Source: Glacieibacterium sp965200405
Lineage (GTDB): Bacteria > Pseudomonadota > Alphaproteobacteria > Sphingomonadales > Sphingomonadaceae
Length of the DNA stretch: 64,000 nucleotides
Assembly (NCBI RefSeq): GCF_965200405.1
Contig: NZ_OZ241356.1
Span: forward strand, 248,001 to 312,000
Direction of reading: 5' to 3'
Below the pieces are notes generated by a model. That model saw only the letters and a list, made by a program, of their open reading frames with translations. It was not told the origin of the DNA and did no database searches. The translations under genes were made by a program, and so were the position numbers. This document shows positions 8,389-17,496 of the stretch, piece by piece. Positions within the stretch are counted from its first letter, which is position 1. Every line of letters starts with the position of its first letter.

Positions 8389-8898
8389 ATGGTAATGGCT
8401 GCAGCCAAGGCTCTGAATTTCGTCGCGGGCGATTACGTCGTCTATCCAAAGCACGGTGTCGGTCGCGTCGTCGAGGTGCAGAGCTCCGAGATCGCCGGGA
8501 CGTCGCTCGAACTCTACGTGCTGCGTTTCGAGAAGGAGCGGATGACGCTGCGGGTCCCGACCAACAAGGCCGAGGGCGTCGGCATGCGCAAGCTGTCGAG
8601 CCAGGCAACCCTGCTCGAGGCGTTGACCACCCTGAAGGGCAAGCCCAAGATCAAGCGCACCATGTGGTCGCGCCGCGCGCAGGAGTATGAGGCCAAGATC
8701 AACTCCGGCGATCTGGTCTCGATCGCCGAGGTCGTGCGTGACCTGCATCGTGCCGAGGACCAGCCCGAGCAGAGCTATTCCGAGCGCCAGATCTACGAGG
8801 CCGCGATCGGTCGCCTCGCCCGCGAACTCGCCGCGATGGAGAACATCGACGAGCCGGCCGCGCAGCTCAAGATCGAGCAGGTCCTCAAGGCCGCCTAA
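8389..8898 (+). CDS. CarD-family transcriptional regulator
   Basis: 169 residues. The N-terminal half is the CarD/TRCF RNA polymerase-interaction domain (FVAGDYVVYPKHGVGRV, LELYVLRFEKERMTLRVP). The C-terminal half is helical (MWSRRAQEYEAKINSGDL, SYSERQIYEAAIGRLARELA). CarD proteins bind the RNA polymerase beta subunit and stabilise open promoter complexes, for example at rRNA promoters. AACAAGGATAG provides a ribosome binding site at the chosen ATG; another ATG lies two codons later. A perfect hairpin follows the stop. Confidence 0.95.
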   Translation: MVMAAAKALNFVAGDYVVYPKHGVGRVVEVQSSEIAGTSLELYVLRFEKERMTLRVPTNKAEGVGMRKLSSQATLLEALTTLKGKPKIKRTMWSRRAQEYEAKINSGDLVSIAEVVRDLHRAEDQPEQSYSERQIYEAAIGRLARELAAMENIDEPAAQLKIEQVLKAA

Positions 8899-8917
8899 AT
8901 TCGTCTGGACACACGAA

Positions 8918-8953
8918 CCGGGCTGTGTATTATTTAACTAGTACACAGCCCGG
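8918..8953 (+). terminator. Perfect 12-bp hairpin between the CarD-type gene and the GIN gene
   Basis: Arms 8918-8929 (CCGGGCTGTGTA) and 8942-8953 are exact reverse complements around a 12-base AT-rich loop. It lies 19 bases after the CarD-type stop and ends 6 bases before the next ATG. No T-run follows. Part of the next gene's putative ribosome binding site (GGGAG, 8952-8956) is inside the right arm, so besides ending the upstream transcript it may limit translation of the GIN-domain gene. Confidence 0.6.
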
Positions 8954-8959
8954 GAGTCC

Positions 8960-9649
8960 ATGATGATCGTCCGCATTCTAGCTACCGTCGTATCGGTGCT
9001 CGTCGGCAGTGCCGCTACTGCCGCCGAGATGAATTTTCCCGTCGGTGCCTTCGACCGTATTTCGCTCGGCGGCTCGCCCGACGTCATGGTGACCACCGGC
9101 AAGACCGTTGGAGTCCATGCCAGCGGCGACCAGCGCGCGCTCGACCGGCTCGACATCCGCGTCGAGGGCGGCACGCTCAAGATCGGCAACAAGCGCAGTC
9201 TGGGCATGAGCTGGGGCAATTACGGCCAGGTGCGCATCGCCGTCACCGTGCCGATGGTCCGCGCCCTCGATGTCGGCGGCTCCGGCAACATCACCGTCGA
9301 CCGCATCAAGGTGCCGACCTTCGCCGCCGCGATCGGTGGCTCGGGTAACGTCCGCATCGCCGCCCTCGACAGCCAGACCGCCAGTTTCGACGTCGCCGGA
9401 TCGGGCGACATCACCGCCGCCGGACGCTGCGACAGCGCCAGCCTCACGGTCGCGGGCTCGGGCAACATCAGCCTGACCGGCCTGAAGTGCGGCAGCCTCA
9501 AGGCCAGCATCGCCGGCTCGGGTGACATCGATGCGCACGCCAGCCAGACGGCGTCGCTATCGGTGGTCGGCTCCGGCGATATCAACGTGACCGGCGGCGC
9601 CCGGTGCAGCGTCTCCAAGCACGGCAGCGGCTCGGTGAACTGCGCCTAG
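8960..9649 (+). CDS. Secreted head GIN domain protein (DUF2807)
   Basis: 229 residues with a signal peptide ending near ATAAE (residue 22). The rest is an auto-transporter-adhesin-like GIN beta-helix, visible as seven or so repeats of GSGNI or GSGDI spaced about 20 residues apart (DVGGSGNITV, AGSGDITAAG, VGSGDINVTGG). The family is periplasmic or surface-located with no defined activity. The first of two adjacent ATG codons was chosen. The final codons overlap the convergent DUF1489 gene by 4 bases. Confidence 0.85.
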   Translation: MMIVRILATVVSVLVGSAATAAEMNFPVGAFDRISLGGSPDVMVTTGKTVGVHASGDQRALDRLDIRVEGGTLKIGNKRSLGMSWGNYGQVRIAVTVPMVRALDVGGSGNITVDRIKVPTFAAAIGGSGNVRIAALDSQTASFDVAGSGDITAAGRCDSASLTVAGSGNISLTGLKCGSLKASIAGSGDIDAHASQTASLSVVGSGDINVTGGARCSVSKHGSGSVNCA

Positions 9650-10059
9650 ACCAACCAAAGCGCTTGTAATTCGCGCAGCATCAGCGCCGGCACTTCGTCG
9701 AGGTCAGCATCGCCCGCCGCCAGGTCGCGCGGTGCGTCCGCGGCCTCGAAGTAGCGCCAGCCCTGGTGCGCGCGCTTGGGCGTACCCAGCACCGGCACCG
9801 GTCCGGGCACCAGCCGGATCGCACACTTCTCGCCCTGGTCGGTGCTGACCATATCGAGCCCGATGATCGCCTGCCGCGCCACCAGCCGGTGCTTGATGAT
9901 CCAGAAGATCGAGCCGCCGACCAGCTCCGCGGCGCGCTTGGGCATGAAGCGCGTCAGGTTGCGGACCTCGCCCGGCACCACGGCATAGCGCGTCTGCCGC
10001 TCGGTCAGCGCAGCGATATCGGCACAGCCGACCGCGACCTTGGTCAGGTGCAGCGTCAC
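9646..10059 (-). CDS. DUF1489 family protein
   Basis: 137 residues beginning MTLHLTKVAVGCADIAAL, with TRFMPKRAAELVGGSIFWIIKHRLVARQ and GWRYFEAADAPRDL in the body, the recognisable pattern of DUF1489, an alphaproteobacterial family without known function. The start codon is GTG and overlaps the stop of mgtE in GTGA, so translation is probably coupled to the Mg2+ transporter. Confidence 0.85.
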   Translation of the reverse strand: MTLHLTKVAVGCADIAALTERQTRYAVVPGEVRNLTRFMPKRAAELVGGSIFWIIKHRLVARQAIIGLDMVSTDQGEKCAIRLVPGPVPVLGTPKRAHQGWRYFEAADAPRDLAAGDADLDEVPALMLRELQALWLV

Positions 10060-11462
10060 GCCGTCAGGTGGAACAGCGCCGCCAGGCCGAGGAAGCAGAA
10101 GAACCCCATGACGTCGGTCATCGTGGTGACGAACACCGTCGAGGTCACCGCCGGATCGATCTCGAAACGGTCGAGGGTCAGCGGGATCAGCACGCCCGAC
10201 AGGCCGGCGATCAGGCTGTTGATGAACATCGCGGCGCCCAGCACCAGGCTCAAGCCGGTGTCGTGATAGACCAGCTGGCAGCCTGCCGCCATCAACAAGC
10301 CGAAGCCCGCGCCATTGGCCGCGGCGATGCGGAACTCGCGGAAGATCATGCGACGGGTATTGGAGCTGGTCAGCTGGTTGGTCGCCAGCGCGCGCACCGT
10401 CACCGCCATCGTCTGCGTCGCCGCGTTGCCGCCCATGCCCGCGACGATCGGCATCAGCACCGCCAGCGTCACCAGCCGCGCGATCGTGCCCTCGAATGCC
10501 GCGACGACGCTGGAGGCCAGGATCGCGGTGCCGAGGTTGATCAGCAGCCAGAACATGCGCGTCCGGATGGTGTGGCCGATCGGCTCGTTGATATCGCCGT
10601 CACCGGCTCCCGACAGGCGCAGGACGTCCTCGCCCGCCTCCTCCTGGATAATGTGGACGACGTCGTCGACGGTGATGACGCCGACCAGCCGCCCGGAGGT
10701 ATCGACCACGGCGCACGAGATCAGCGCGTATTTCTGGAACCGGAGACCGACCTCCTCCTGGTCGAGGTCGACCGGAATCAGCGTCTGGTCGCGCTGCATG
10801 ATGTCGGTCACCGCCATCTCCGGCGCGGCGGTCAGCAGCCACGACAGGCGCATCGTGCCGATCGGCTTGTGCGCCGGATCGACGACGAAGATCTCCCAGA
10901 AGTCGGTCTGCTGGTCCGGCCGGGCGCGCAGGTGATCGATGACCTGCCCGACCCGCCAATATTCCGGCACCGCGACCAGGTCGCGCTGCATCAGCCGCCC
11001 GGCGGAATCCTCGGGATAGCTCAGCGCCTCCTCGATGGCGGCCCGGTCGTCGGGGTCCATGGCGCGCAGCACTTCGCGCGCATCGTCGGAGTCCATGTCC
11101 TCGATGATCGCGACGGCATCGTCGGTATCGAGCGCCTGGGCGATCTCGGCGACCTGGTTGGCGTCCAGGCGGTCGAGCAGCGCGCTCTTCACCCAGTCGT
11201 TCATCTCGGCGAAGACATCGGCGTCGAGCTTGTCGCCCAGTGCCAGCGCCAGCGGCGCGCGGTAGTCGCCCGGGACCTGCTCGAACAGGTCGGCGATATC
11301 GGCGGGGTGCAGCGGCTCGATCAGCGCCAGCACCGCATCGGTGTCGTCGGCATCGAGCGCGTCGACGATGCTGTCGACGAACACGCCAGTCAGCTGGTCG
11401 TCTTCGTCCAGCGCACCGGGTGCCTCGGCGTCGATCGCCGTGTCGGAGAGGTTGTCCGCCAT
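10056..11462 (-). CDS. mgtE: Magnesium transporter MgtE
   Basis: 468 residues. Residues about 25-150 are the MgtE N-terminal helical domain (LHPADIADLFEQVPGDYR, DMDSDDAREVLRAMDPDDRA). Residues about 155-275 hold paired CBS domains (IGTMRLSWLLTA, LVGVITVDDVV). From about 290 on are five membrane helices carrying the conserved GMGGNAATQTMAV segment and the pore region ending GALIPLTLD-like (SGVLIPLTLDRF). MgtE is a Mg2+-gated inner-membrane channel in which cytosolic Mg2+ closes the pore through the N and CBS domains. No M-box-type leader was recognised upstream. Confidence 0.96.
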   Translation of the reverse strand: MADNLSDTAIDAEAPGALDEDDQLTGVFVDSIVDALDADDTDAVLALIEPLHPADIADLFEQVPGDYRAPLALALGDKLDADVFAEMNDWVKSALLDRLDANQVAEIAQALDTDDAVAIIEDMDSDDAREVLRAMDPDDRAAIEEALSYPEDSAGRLMQRDLVAVPEYWRVGQVIDHLRARPDQQTDFWEIFVVDPAHKPIGTMRLSWLLTAAPEMAVTDIMQRDQTLIPVDLDQEEVGLRFQKYALISCAVVDTSGRLVGVITVDDVVHIIQEEAGEDVLRLSGAGDGDINEPIGHTIRTRMFWLLINLGTAILASSVVAAFEGTIARLVTLAVLMPIVAGMGGNAATQTMAVTVRALATNQLTSSNTRRMIFREFRIAAANGAGFGLLMAAGCQLVYHDTGLSLVLGAAMFINSLIAGLSGVLIPLTLDRFEIDPAVTSTVFVTTMTDVMGFFCFLGLAALFHLTA

Positions 11463-11569
11463 GCCCGGCCTTATAGCGACACGGGCGTTGGCGTCATCCG
11501 CCTATCTCACGGTATCGGGAACGGAAAAGGCCGGCAGGGGCGCCACCGCGCTCCCAAGCCTCGACACAT

Positions 11570-11920
11570 CTACAGCCTCAAGCCGAGCCGCGGACCGATC
11601 GCGGTCATCGCCAGGTACAGCGCGATCGTCAGGGCGCACCCCGCCAGCAGCGCCGCCCAGAACGGCCAGCCGTGGCGTAGCAGTAGCGGGATCAGCAGGA
11701 ACATCGGCAACGACGGCAACACGAACCAGAAGGTCGCCCCGGCGTGCGCCGCCATCCGCTCGGGATCATGCGTGTCGCGCCACAGCCAGATCATGCCGAG
11801 CACCGAGACCAGCGGCAACGACGCCACCAGCGCCCCGAACCCCGGACTGCGCCGCGCAATCTCGGACACCGCCGCGATCAGCAGCCCGGAGACGATGGCC
11901 TTGACGAGGAGATACAGCAT
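11570..11920 (-). CDS. DUF3147 small integral membrane protein
   Basis: 116 residues with about four membrane segments (LLVKAIVSGLLIAAVSEIA, LVASLPLVSVLGMIWLW, LPSLPMFLLIPLLL, LLAGCALTIALYLAM). The SEIARRSPGFGALVASLPL stretch is typical of DUF3147 membrane proteins, whose function is unknown. It lies between mgtE and the amidohydrolase on the same strand, with about 100 bases before mgtE. Confidence 0.8.
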   Translation of the reverse strand: MLYLLVKAIVSGLLIAAVSEIARRSPGFGALVASLPLVSVLGMIWLWRDTHDPERMAAHAGATFWFVLPSLPMFLLIPLLLRHGWPFWAALLAGCALTIALYLAMTAIGPRLGLRL

Positions 11921-11960
11921 CCGGACACGTTAGCGGTGTTCAGCCGCCGGGCAACGGCCT

Positions 11961-13265
11961 CTATTTCGCCGCGCCCCACGGCTTGACCACGACGCCGCCC
12001 TTCATGACGAAGCCGACGTGCTCCAGCGTCGTCACGTCGGCGAGCGGGTCACCCGCGACGGCGATCAGATCGGCGAAGCGCCCCGGCCGGACCGAGCCGA
12101 CGTCGGCGGTGGCGCCCAGCAGGTCGGCGGCGTTGACCGTTGCCGCCTTGATCGCGTCCGCCGGCGTCATCCCGGCCCGGACCAGCAGCGCGAACTCCTG
12201 CGCGTTGGTGCCGTGCGGGGCGACACCCTGGTCGGTGCCAAAGGCGATCTTGACCCCGGCGCGATAGGCCTTGCCGAGGTTGACGATGGTGATCGGACCG
12301 ACCTCGAGCGCCTTTTTGGCTGACGACGGCGGCAGCGACTCCGGGTGCGCCTTGGCGATGCGGACGACCGTGTCGGCGACCAGCAGGGTCGGCACGAGGT
12401 AAGTGCCGTGCTCCTTCATCGCCTTGTATGCATCGGCGTCGCCGAACGAGCCGTGCTCGACCGAGTCCACGTCCAGCACGGCGGCGCGAACGATGGCGTT
12501 CTGGCCGTGCGCATGCGCCGCCACCTTCATGCCGAGGCTGTGCGCGGTGGTGACGACGGCGCTGATCTCGGCGTCGGTCATTAGCGTGTGGTTGGGATCG
12601 TCGCCGATGCTGAGGACGCCGCCGCTCGGCATGATCTTGATCAGGTCGACGCCCTCGCGGTGCATCTGGCGGACGATCTTCGCGGCTTCCTCGGGGCCGT
12701 CGATGACCTTGCCGGCGCCGTGCATGTCGAGATCCTCGCGCAGGCCGTTCTGCGGATCACCGTGGCCGCCGCTGGGGCCGAGCGGATAGCCTGCCACCCA
12801 CATCCGCGGGCCGACGATGGCGCCACTGGCAATCGCCCGCTTCAAGGCGATGACGACGCTGGTCTCGCCGCCGACGTCGCGGATCGAGGTAAAGCCCGCA
12901 TCGAGCGTGCGCCTGGCGGAGCCGACCGACTTCAGCACCGTGTCGAGGTCGTTGGTGGTGACGCGCTCGGCGACCGGGTTCTTGCCGGTGTATTCCATGG
13001 TGATGTGATCGTGCGTATCGATCAGGCCGGGCAGCACCGTCGCCGCCGACAAGTCGACCACCGTGGCGCCCGCCGGGCTGACGAAGCCGTCCTGGACCGC
13101 GACGATGCGGTCGTCGTGGATGATGATCGTGACCTTGTCGCGCGCCTTGGCCGAGACGCCGTCGATCAGATGACCGGCATGGACGGCAAGGTCGGCGGCG
13201 ATGGCGGGCGCGGATACCGCGCACAACAGCAGTGGCAGGATGCTCAGCGAAATGCGGCGGGTCAT
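11961..13265 (-). CDS. Periplasmic metal-dependent amidohydrolase, likely Xaa-Pro or Xaa-Arg/Lys dipeptidase type
   Basis: 434 residues with a signal peptide (ISLSILPLLLCAVSAPAIA). The amidohydrolase metal site is complete: H85 and H87 in DTHDH, K210 in LIKIMPSGG (the carboxylated lysine position), H251 and H253 in AAHAHG, H271 in VEHGS and D345 in FGTDQG. Close relatives, such as Caulobacter Cc2672-type enzymes, hydrolyse dipeptides with C-terminal basic residues or proline, so a dipeptidase role is likely (recalled family knowledge). It lies downstream of a TonB receptor on the same strand, with a GC hairpin between. Confidence 0.88.
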   Translation of the reverse strand: MTRRISLSILPLLLCAVSAPAIAADLAVHAGHLIDGVSAKARDKVTIIIHDDRIVAVQDGFVSPAGATVVDLSAATVLPGLIDTHDHITMEYTGKNPVAERVTTNDLDTVLKSVGSARRTLDAGFTSIRDVGGETSVVIALKRAIASGAIVGPRMWVAGYPLGPSGGHGDPQNGLREDLDMHGAGKVIDGPEEAAKIVRQMHREGVDLIKIMPSGGVLSIGDDPNHTLMTDAEISAVVTTAHSLGMKVAAHAHGQNAIVRAAVLDVDSVEHGSFGDADAYKAMKEHGTYLVPTLLVADTVVRIAKAHPESLPPSSAKKALEVGPITIVNLGKAYRAGVKIAFGTDQGVAPHGTNAQEFALLVRAGMTPADAIKAATVNAADLLGATADVGSVRPGRFADLIAVAGDPLADVTTLEHVGFVMKGGVVVKPWGAAK

Positions 13266-13294
13266 GACAACTCCAGATGAAGGTCGGGCCGGTC

Positions 13295-13320
13295 GGCGGC
13301 GCCCTTGTCGGGGCGCCGCC
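13295..13320 (-). terminator. GC-rich hairpin after the TonB receptor gene
   Basis: GGCGGCGCCC at 13295-13304 is the exact reverse complement of 13311-13320, with a 6-base loop. It lies just past the receptor stop and about 30 bases before the amidohydrolase start on the same strand. No T-run follows, so read-through into the hydrolase is likely and the hairpin may only tune the ratio of the two products. Confidence 0.45.
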
Positions 13321-13325
13321 CTGGA

Positions 13326-15656
13326 TCAGAAGTCGCGGCGCAGGTTGATGCCGATCGTCCGCGGCGCTGCGCTGTTGACCAAGGTCCGTCCGAGGGCAAG
13401 CGCACTCGAAGTCTCGCGCGTGATCGCTACCGAGTTCAGCAGGTTGGTGGTGAACAGGTAGACGCCCCACTTGCTGTCGGGATGCTCGACGCCGATCCGC
13501 GCGTTGATCAGGCCATAGTCGCCGATGTAGCGGGTATAGGTGCCGGTCGGCCGGAATTCCGAGTAGGACCCGCCGACGTAATTGGCGTCGATGCGTGCAA
13601 AGCCCGAGAGGCCGGGGTTGATCGCCCACTCGTATTGAGCGGCAATACCGGCGGTGAACTTAGGCACATAGGGGATGCGATCGCCCTTCAGCCCGGCAGC
13701 GCTGACGTTGGCGGTCGCCTGGTTCTCGGTCAGCTTGGCGTCGACATAGGCGGCGTTGCCGGTCAGCGAGAAGCCGTCGAGCGGCCGGGCGGTGGTCTCG
13801 ATCTCGATGCCGCGAACCCGCGCCTTGCCGGCGTTGGTGATGAACGAGAAGGCGCCGTTCGGCGTGCGCCCGGTGATCTGCATGTCACTCCAGTCGATCT
13901 GGAAGGCATCGATGTTGAAGGTCAGCCGGCGGTCGAAAAGGGTGTTCTTGAGGCCGACCTCATAGTTCCACAGGCTGTCGGACTGGTACGGCGTCAGGCC
14001 GGCAGCGAGCCCGAGCACCTGGTTCGCGCCGCCCGGCCGGAAGCCCTGCGCCGCCTCGCCATAAAGCATGACGTTCGAAGTGATCTTGAACGATGCATTG
14101 CCCTTGAACACCCAGCCGTTCTCGTTCGACTTGACCGTGGTCAGCGGCGTGATGCGCGCCCCGACGAGGATCGAGCCGAGCGGGGTCTGGCCTTCGATGT
14201 TCTTCTTGTAGTCGAAGTAACGCGCGCCGCCGGTCAGGTTCAGGCGATCGGTGATGTCCCATGACACCTCGCCGAAGCCCGCCGTCTGCTTCAGCGAATC
14301 GTCGATCAGGCGATAGGTGCCGATCTGCTGCGGCTCGATGATGACGCCGGTGACCCGGTCGGTGTTGAGCTGCGGATTGGCGACCTTGGTCCGGCGATCG
14401 GAGTAAAAGCCGCCGACCGTCCAGTTGAGCGGTCCGCTGCCGTCCGAGCTCAGCCGCAACTCGCCGGTCCAGGCGTCCATGTCCTGCTGCGGGTACAGCG
14501 CCGAATAGGACTGGCTGTCGACCAGGCCGAAGAAGCTCGAAAGCTGCGTCGGGTTGCACGCGGCGCCGCCGTTCGCCAGCGCTGCGCAGCGCCCGGCGGT
14601 ACGGTTCGACTGGATGTAGCGCGACACGTCGGAAACCGTCGACAGGTCGCGGTGCATGTACGACACCACGCCGGTCAGGTTGACGCTGCCGAAGTCGTAA
14701 TTGCTGGTGGCGCTGTACAGTTCGAGGTCGTCGCTGACCGGCTGGCGGGTCAGCGCGTCGGACTTGTACTTGCCCGATGCCAGCGTCCACGAATTGGTGT
14801 CGGTACGCGTCCGGTTGACGTACGTGGCGAGGTCCAGCGTCCAGTCCTCGGTCGGCTTCATGCGGATCAGGAAGCGGCCGCCATAGCTCTCGATATCGTT
14901 GATGTTCTTGATGCCGAGCGAGGTATTGTCGATGTAGCCATTGGCATTGCGATAGAATCCGACGGCGCGAACGGCGATCTTGTCGTCGACGACCGGCAGG
15001 TTGACCATGCCGCTGGCTTCATAGTTGAGGCCGCCGCCATTGGTGTCGGACAGGCTGACATCGGCGCTGCTCTCGGTGTCGAAGCCGGGCTTGGCGTAGA
15101 TGATGCGCAACGTGCCGCCCATCGAGCCGGAGCCGTACAGCGTGCCCTGCGGCCCGCGCAGCACCTCGACGCGCTCGACATCGAACAGGCGGAGCTCCGG
15201 CGTCGAGCCGCCGGCGTCGTTGGCCGCACCGATCGCGCCGGTGACAGGCGTCTCGTCGTAATAGGTGCCGACGGTCGGCTCGCCCGCCGCCTGGATGCCG
15301 CGGATGACGACGCGGCGCTGCGACGGGCCGCCGTCGACGAAGCTGAGGCTGGGGACCGAGGCGTTGAGGTCGGCGATGCTCTGGACACCCGAATTGGCGA
15401 TCGCCGCGCCAGTGACTGCAGACATCGAGATCGGCGTTTCCTGCAGGTTGGTCGAACGCTTCAACGCCGTGACGATGATCTCGCCGTCCTCGGCAGCCGG
15501 GCCGGCGGCAGCAGATGCCGTATCCTGTGCCAGCGCTACATTTGCCGTGCCGAGCGCCAGCATTGAAGCCGCCAGCAATATCGCGCGTCGCGTCGCCGGG
15601 CCATGTGCCCGCGTAATTCCGATGCCCACCTTTGGTATTCCCCTTGTTTCAGTCAC
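13326..15656 (-). CDS. TonB-dependent receptor
   Basis: 776 residues starting at GTG. A basic N-region precedes the signal hydrophobic stretch (AILLAASMLALGTANVALAQ). A TonB-box-like GEIIVTALKR follows, then the plug (IRGIQAAGEPTVGTYYDE, VEVLRGPQGTLYGSGSMGGTLRI), then a barrel ending INLRRDF with the terminal aromatic. The ribosome binding site is weak (GGGCGAG). It is divergent from the M19 dipeptidase/MFS operon and upstream of a periplasmic amidohydrolase. The context suggests uptake of a peptide-like or amide substrate, which is inference. Confidence 0.94.
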   Translation of the reverse strand: MTETRGIPKVGIGITRAHGPATRRAILLAASMLALGTANVALAQDTASAAAGPAAEDGEIIVTALKRSTNLQETPISMSAVTGAAIANSGVQSIADLNASVPSLSFVDGGPSQRRVVIRGIQAAGEPTVGTYYDETPVTGAIGAANDAGGSTPELRLFDVERVEVLRGPQGTLYGSGSMGGTLRIIYAKPGFDTESSADVSLSDTNGGGLNYEASGMVNLPVVDDKIAVRAVGFYRNANGYIDNTSLGIKNINDIESYGGRFLIRMKPTEDWTLDLATYVNRTRTDTNSWTLASGKYKSDALTRQPVSDDLELYSATSNYDFGSVNLTGVVSYMHRDLSTVSDVSRYIQSNRTAGRCAALANGGAACNPTQLSSFFGLVDSQSYSALYPQQDMDAWTGELRLSSDGSGPLNWTVGGFYSDRRTKVANPQLNTDRVTGVIIEPQQIGTYRLIDDSLKQTAGFGEVSWDITDRLNLTGGARYFDYKKNIEGQTPLGSILVGARITPLTTVKSNENGWVFKGNASFKITSNVMLYGEAAQGFRPGGANQVLGLAAGLTPYQSDSLWNYEVGLKNTLFDRRLTFNIDAFQIDWSDMQITGRTPNGAFSFITNAGKARVRGIEIETTARPLDGFSLTGNAAYVDAKLTENQATANVSAAGLKGDRIPYVPKFTAGIAAQYEWAINPGLSGFARIDANYVGGSYSEFRPTGTYTRYIGDYGLINARIGVEHPDSKWGVYLFTTNLLNSVAITRETSSALALGRTLVNSAAPRTIGINLRRDF

Positions 15657-16350
15657 GTTGTTGACTCGCCCGATCCTTGCCGGACCTGAACGAGCGTTGC
15701 CGATTATCCAGCCTGATCAGCCCGCCCCATGGCCTTCAACGAACCCCGATCTGCGGGTCCCACCCCAATTTTCCGTCCGTAACGTGCTCGAAACTCAGGT
15801 CGTGCGCGCAATCGGCGGTGCCGTCTTTGTCGACATAAGCTGCAACACGGGTTGCGTCGCGTCAACACGAATTGGTTAAAGCTCTCAGCCAGTGACGTTT
15901 GCTCAGTCGCTGGCAGTCGTCCGGCAGGTGGCACCGCGACCCCCGGCATCCGCACCCGGCATTGCTGATCGCGGTGACTTGCAACGAGAGATGCAGTCAT
16001 TGGGTGAGATCGACGGTGCAGCGCCCAAGTGATTACAAAGAAAGACGTTGCGGTCACGCTCGGAAAAGGAAACGATGTATTCACACCATCATCGGGGGGA
16101 TCCCCGCGATGGCCTCGGGGGAGGGACAGAGACGGGCCGCGAGCGATCTTTCGAATATCTGGGGGTTATTTACTTTGGCAGACGCTAAGTTGCTTAGAAG
16201 GCTGGCAGCGTTGCCGCCATCTGGATCGTCGCGTTTCCGGTCGCTTCAAAGATCTTTTTTCGGCGGCCAGGCACATCGTCTGTTCGATGCTGCGCCGATC
16301 GCCGCCACTATTCCGACCACCACAGTCGACACCACGATTGCAGGAGCCAA
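15657..16350. other. 694-base divergent regulatory region
   Basis: No credible gene was found on either strand; the short frames here have no recognisable domain and unlikely composition. It must hold promoters for the TonB receptor (minus) and the M19/MFS operon (plus). An AT-richer patch at about 16155-16200 is the best candidate promoter zone for the plus operon. A palindromic GGGGATCCCC core occurs near 16095-16105. No known operator was identified. Confidence 0.5.
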
Positions 16351-17496
16351 ATGTTGAGCGAGTTCACCATCGACCGGCGCGGCTTCGGCCTTGGAGTACT
16401 CGCGCTGAGCGCCATCGGCGGGCGCGCGGCAACGGCTGCGGTCACGGACAACATACCGCCGGCGATCCGAGTCTTGTACTCAAAGTCGATCGTCATCGAT
16501 GCGCTGGCGTCGCCCGATACCTGGAACGTGCCCTACCCGCCGCTCGCGCCGCTCAGCCGCGCCCAGCTCGATGCGACGCGCGCCTCGGGGATCACCGCGA
16601 TCAACCTGACCGTCGGCAAGCCCGGCAGCTTCATCGAAACGGTGCGCGAGATCGCGTTGTGGACCCGCCTCGTCGAGCAGCACCCCGATTATTTCCTGCT
16701 GGTCCGGAAGCACGCCGACATCGCGCGCGCCAAGGCCGAGAAGAAGCTCGGCCTCATCTTCGGCTTCCAGGGCATGCAGTCGATCGGCGCCGACATCAGC
16801 CTGATCGACACCTTCGCCAACCTGTCGGTCAAGATCATGCAGTTGACCTACAACGACCGCAACCTGCTCGGCGCCGGAAGCTCGCTGCCCGATACCGAGG
16901 GGCTGACCCCGCTCGGCCGCGAGGCGGTCGCCCGGATGAACGCGCTCGGCATCGTCGTCGACACCGGTCACGCCAACATGCGGACCGTGCTCGACACCGT
17001 CGCGGCGTCGACGCGGCCGATCACCATCTCGCACACCGGCGCCCGCGCGGTGTTCGACAGCCAGCGCAACCAGCCCGACGAAGCCTTGCGCGCGGTCGCC
17101 CAAAAGGGCGGCGTCGTCGGCATCTACCTGATGCCGTTCCTCGGCCACGACCCGGTCGCCGCATCGAAGGCGTTGTTCATCCGCCATCTGCAGCATGCGA
17201 TCAACGTCTGCGGCGAGGACCATGTCGGCGTCGGCAGCGACCAGAGCATCACGCCGGTCGACATCTCGCCGGCCTATATGGACATCGTCCGCCAGACCGC
17301 GGCGGCGCGGCAGAAGGCGGGCATCGGCGCGCCCGGCGAAGGCGACAGCCCGATCGCCGTGCCCGACCTCAACAGCGCGCGCCGCATGGAGATCATCGCC
17401 GCCGAACTCGACCGGGCCAAGGTCCCCACGCGGGTCGTCGAAAAGGTCATCGGCGGCAATTTCAATCGCTTGTTCAAGGACATCTGGCCGGCATGA
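16351..17496 (+). CDS. M19 family (renal dipeptidase-like) protein with altered metal site
   Basis: 381 residues. A twin-arginine-like N-terminus (DRRGFGLGVLALSAIGG) suggests export. The fold is that of M19 dipeptidases: DTGHANM supplies H207, ITISHTG supplies H228 and GVGSDQS supplies D297, all at conserved metal or active-site positions. However the family HxD near the N-terminus reads VIDALAS (L52 and S54 instead of His and Asp), and the bridging Glu is Gln140 in GFQGMQS. The bimetal centre is therefore incomplete. It may be a mononuclear enzyme, have a different reaction or be a binding protein. The stop overlaps the MFS start (ATGA). Confidence 0.85.
   Translation: MLSEFTIDRRGFGLGVLALSAIGGRAATAAVTDNIPPAIRVLYSKSIVIDALASPDTWNVPYPPLAPLSRAQLDATRASGITAINLTVGKPGSFIETVREIALWTRLVEQHPDYFLLVRKHADIARAKAEKKLGLIFGFQGMQSIGADISLIDTFANLSVKIMQLTYNDRNLLGAGSSLPDTEGLTPLGREAVARMNALGIVVDTGHANMRTVLDTVAASTRPITISHTGARAVFDSQRNQPDEALRAVAQKGGVVGIYLMPFLGHDPVAASKALFIRHLQHAINVCGEDHVGVGSDQSITPVDISPAYMDIVRQTAAARQKAGIGAPGEGDSPIAVPDLNSARRMEIIAAELDRAKVPTRVVEKVIGGNFNRLFKDIWPA

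Noticed and set aside
15704..16084. 126-codon minus-strand ORF upstream of the TonB receptor
   Set aside because: No domain, no ribosome binding site, and it overlaps the expected promoter region.
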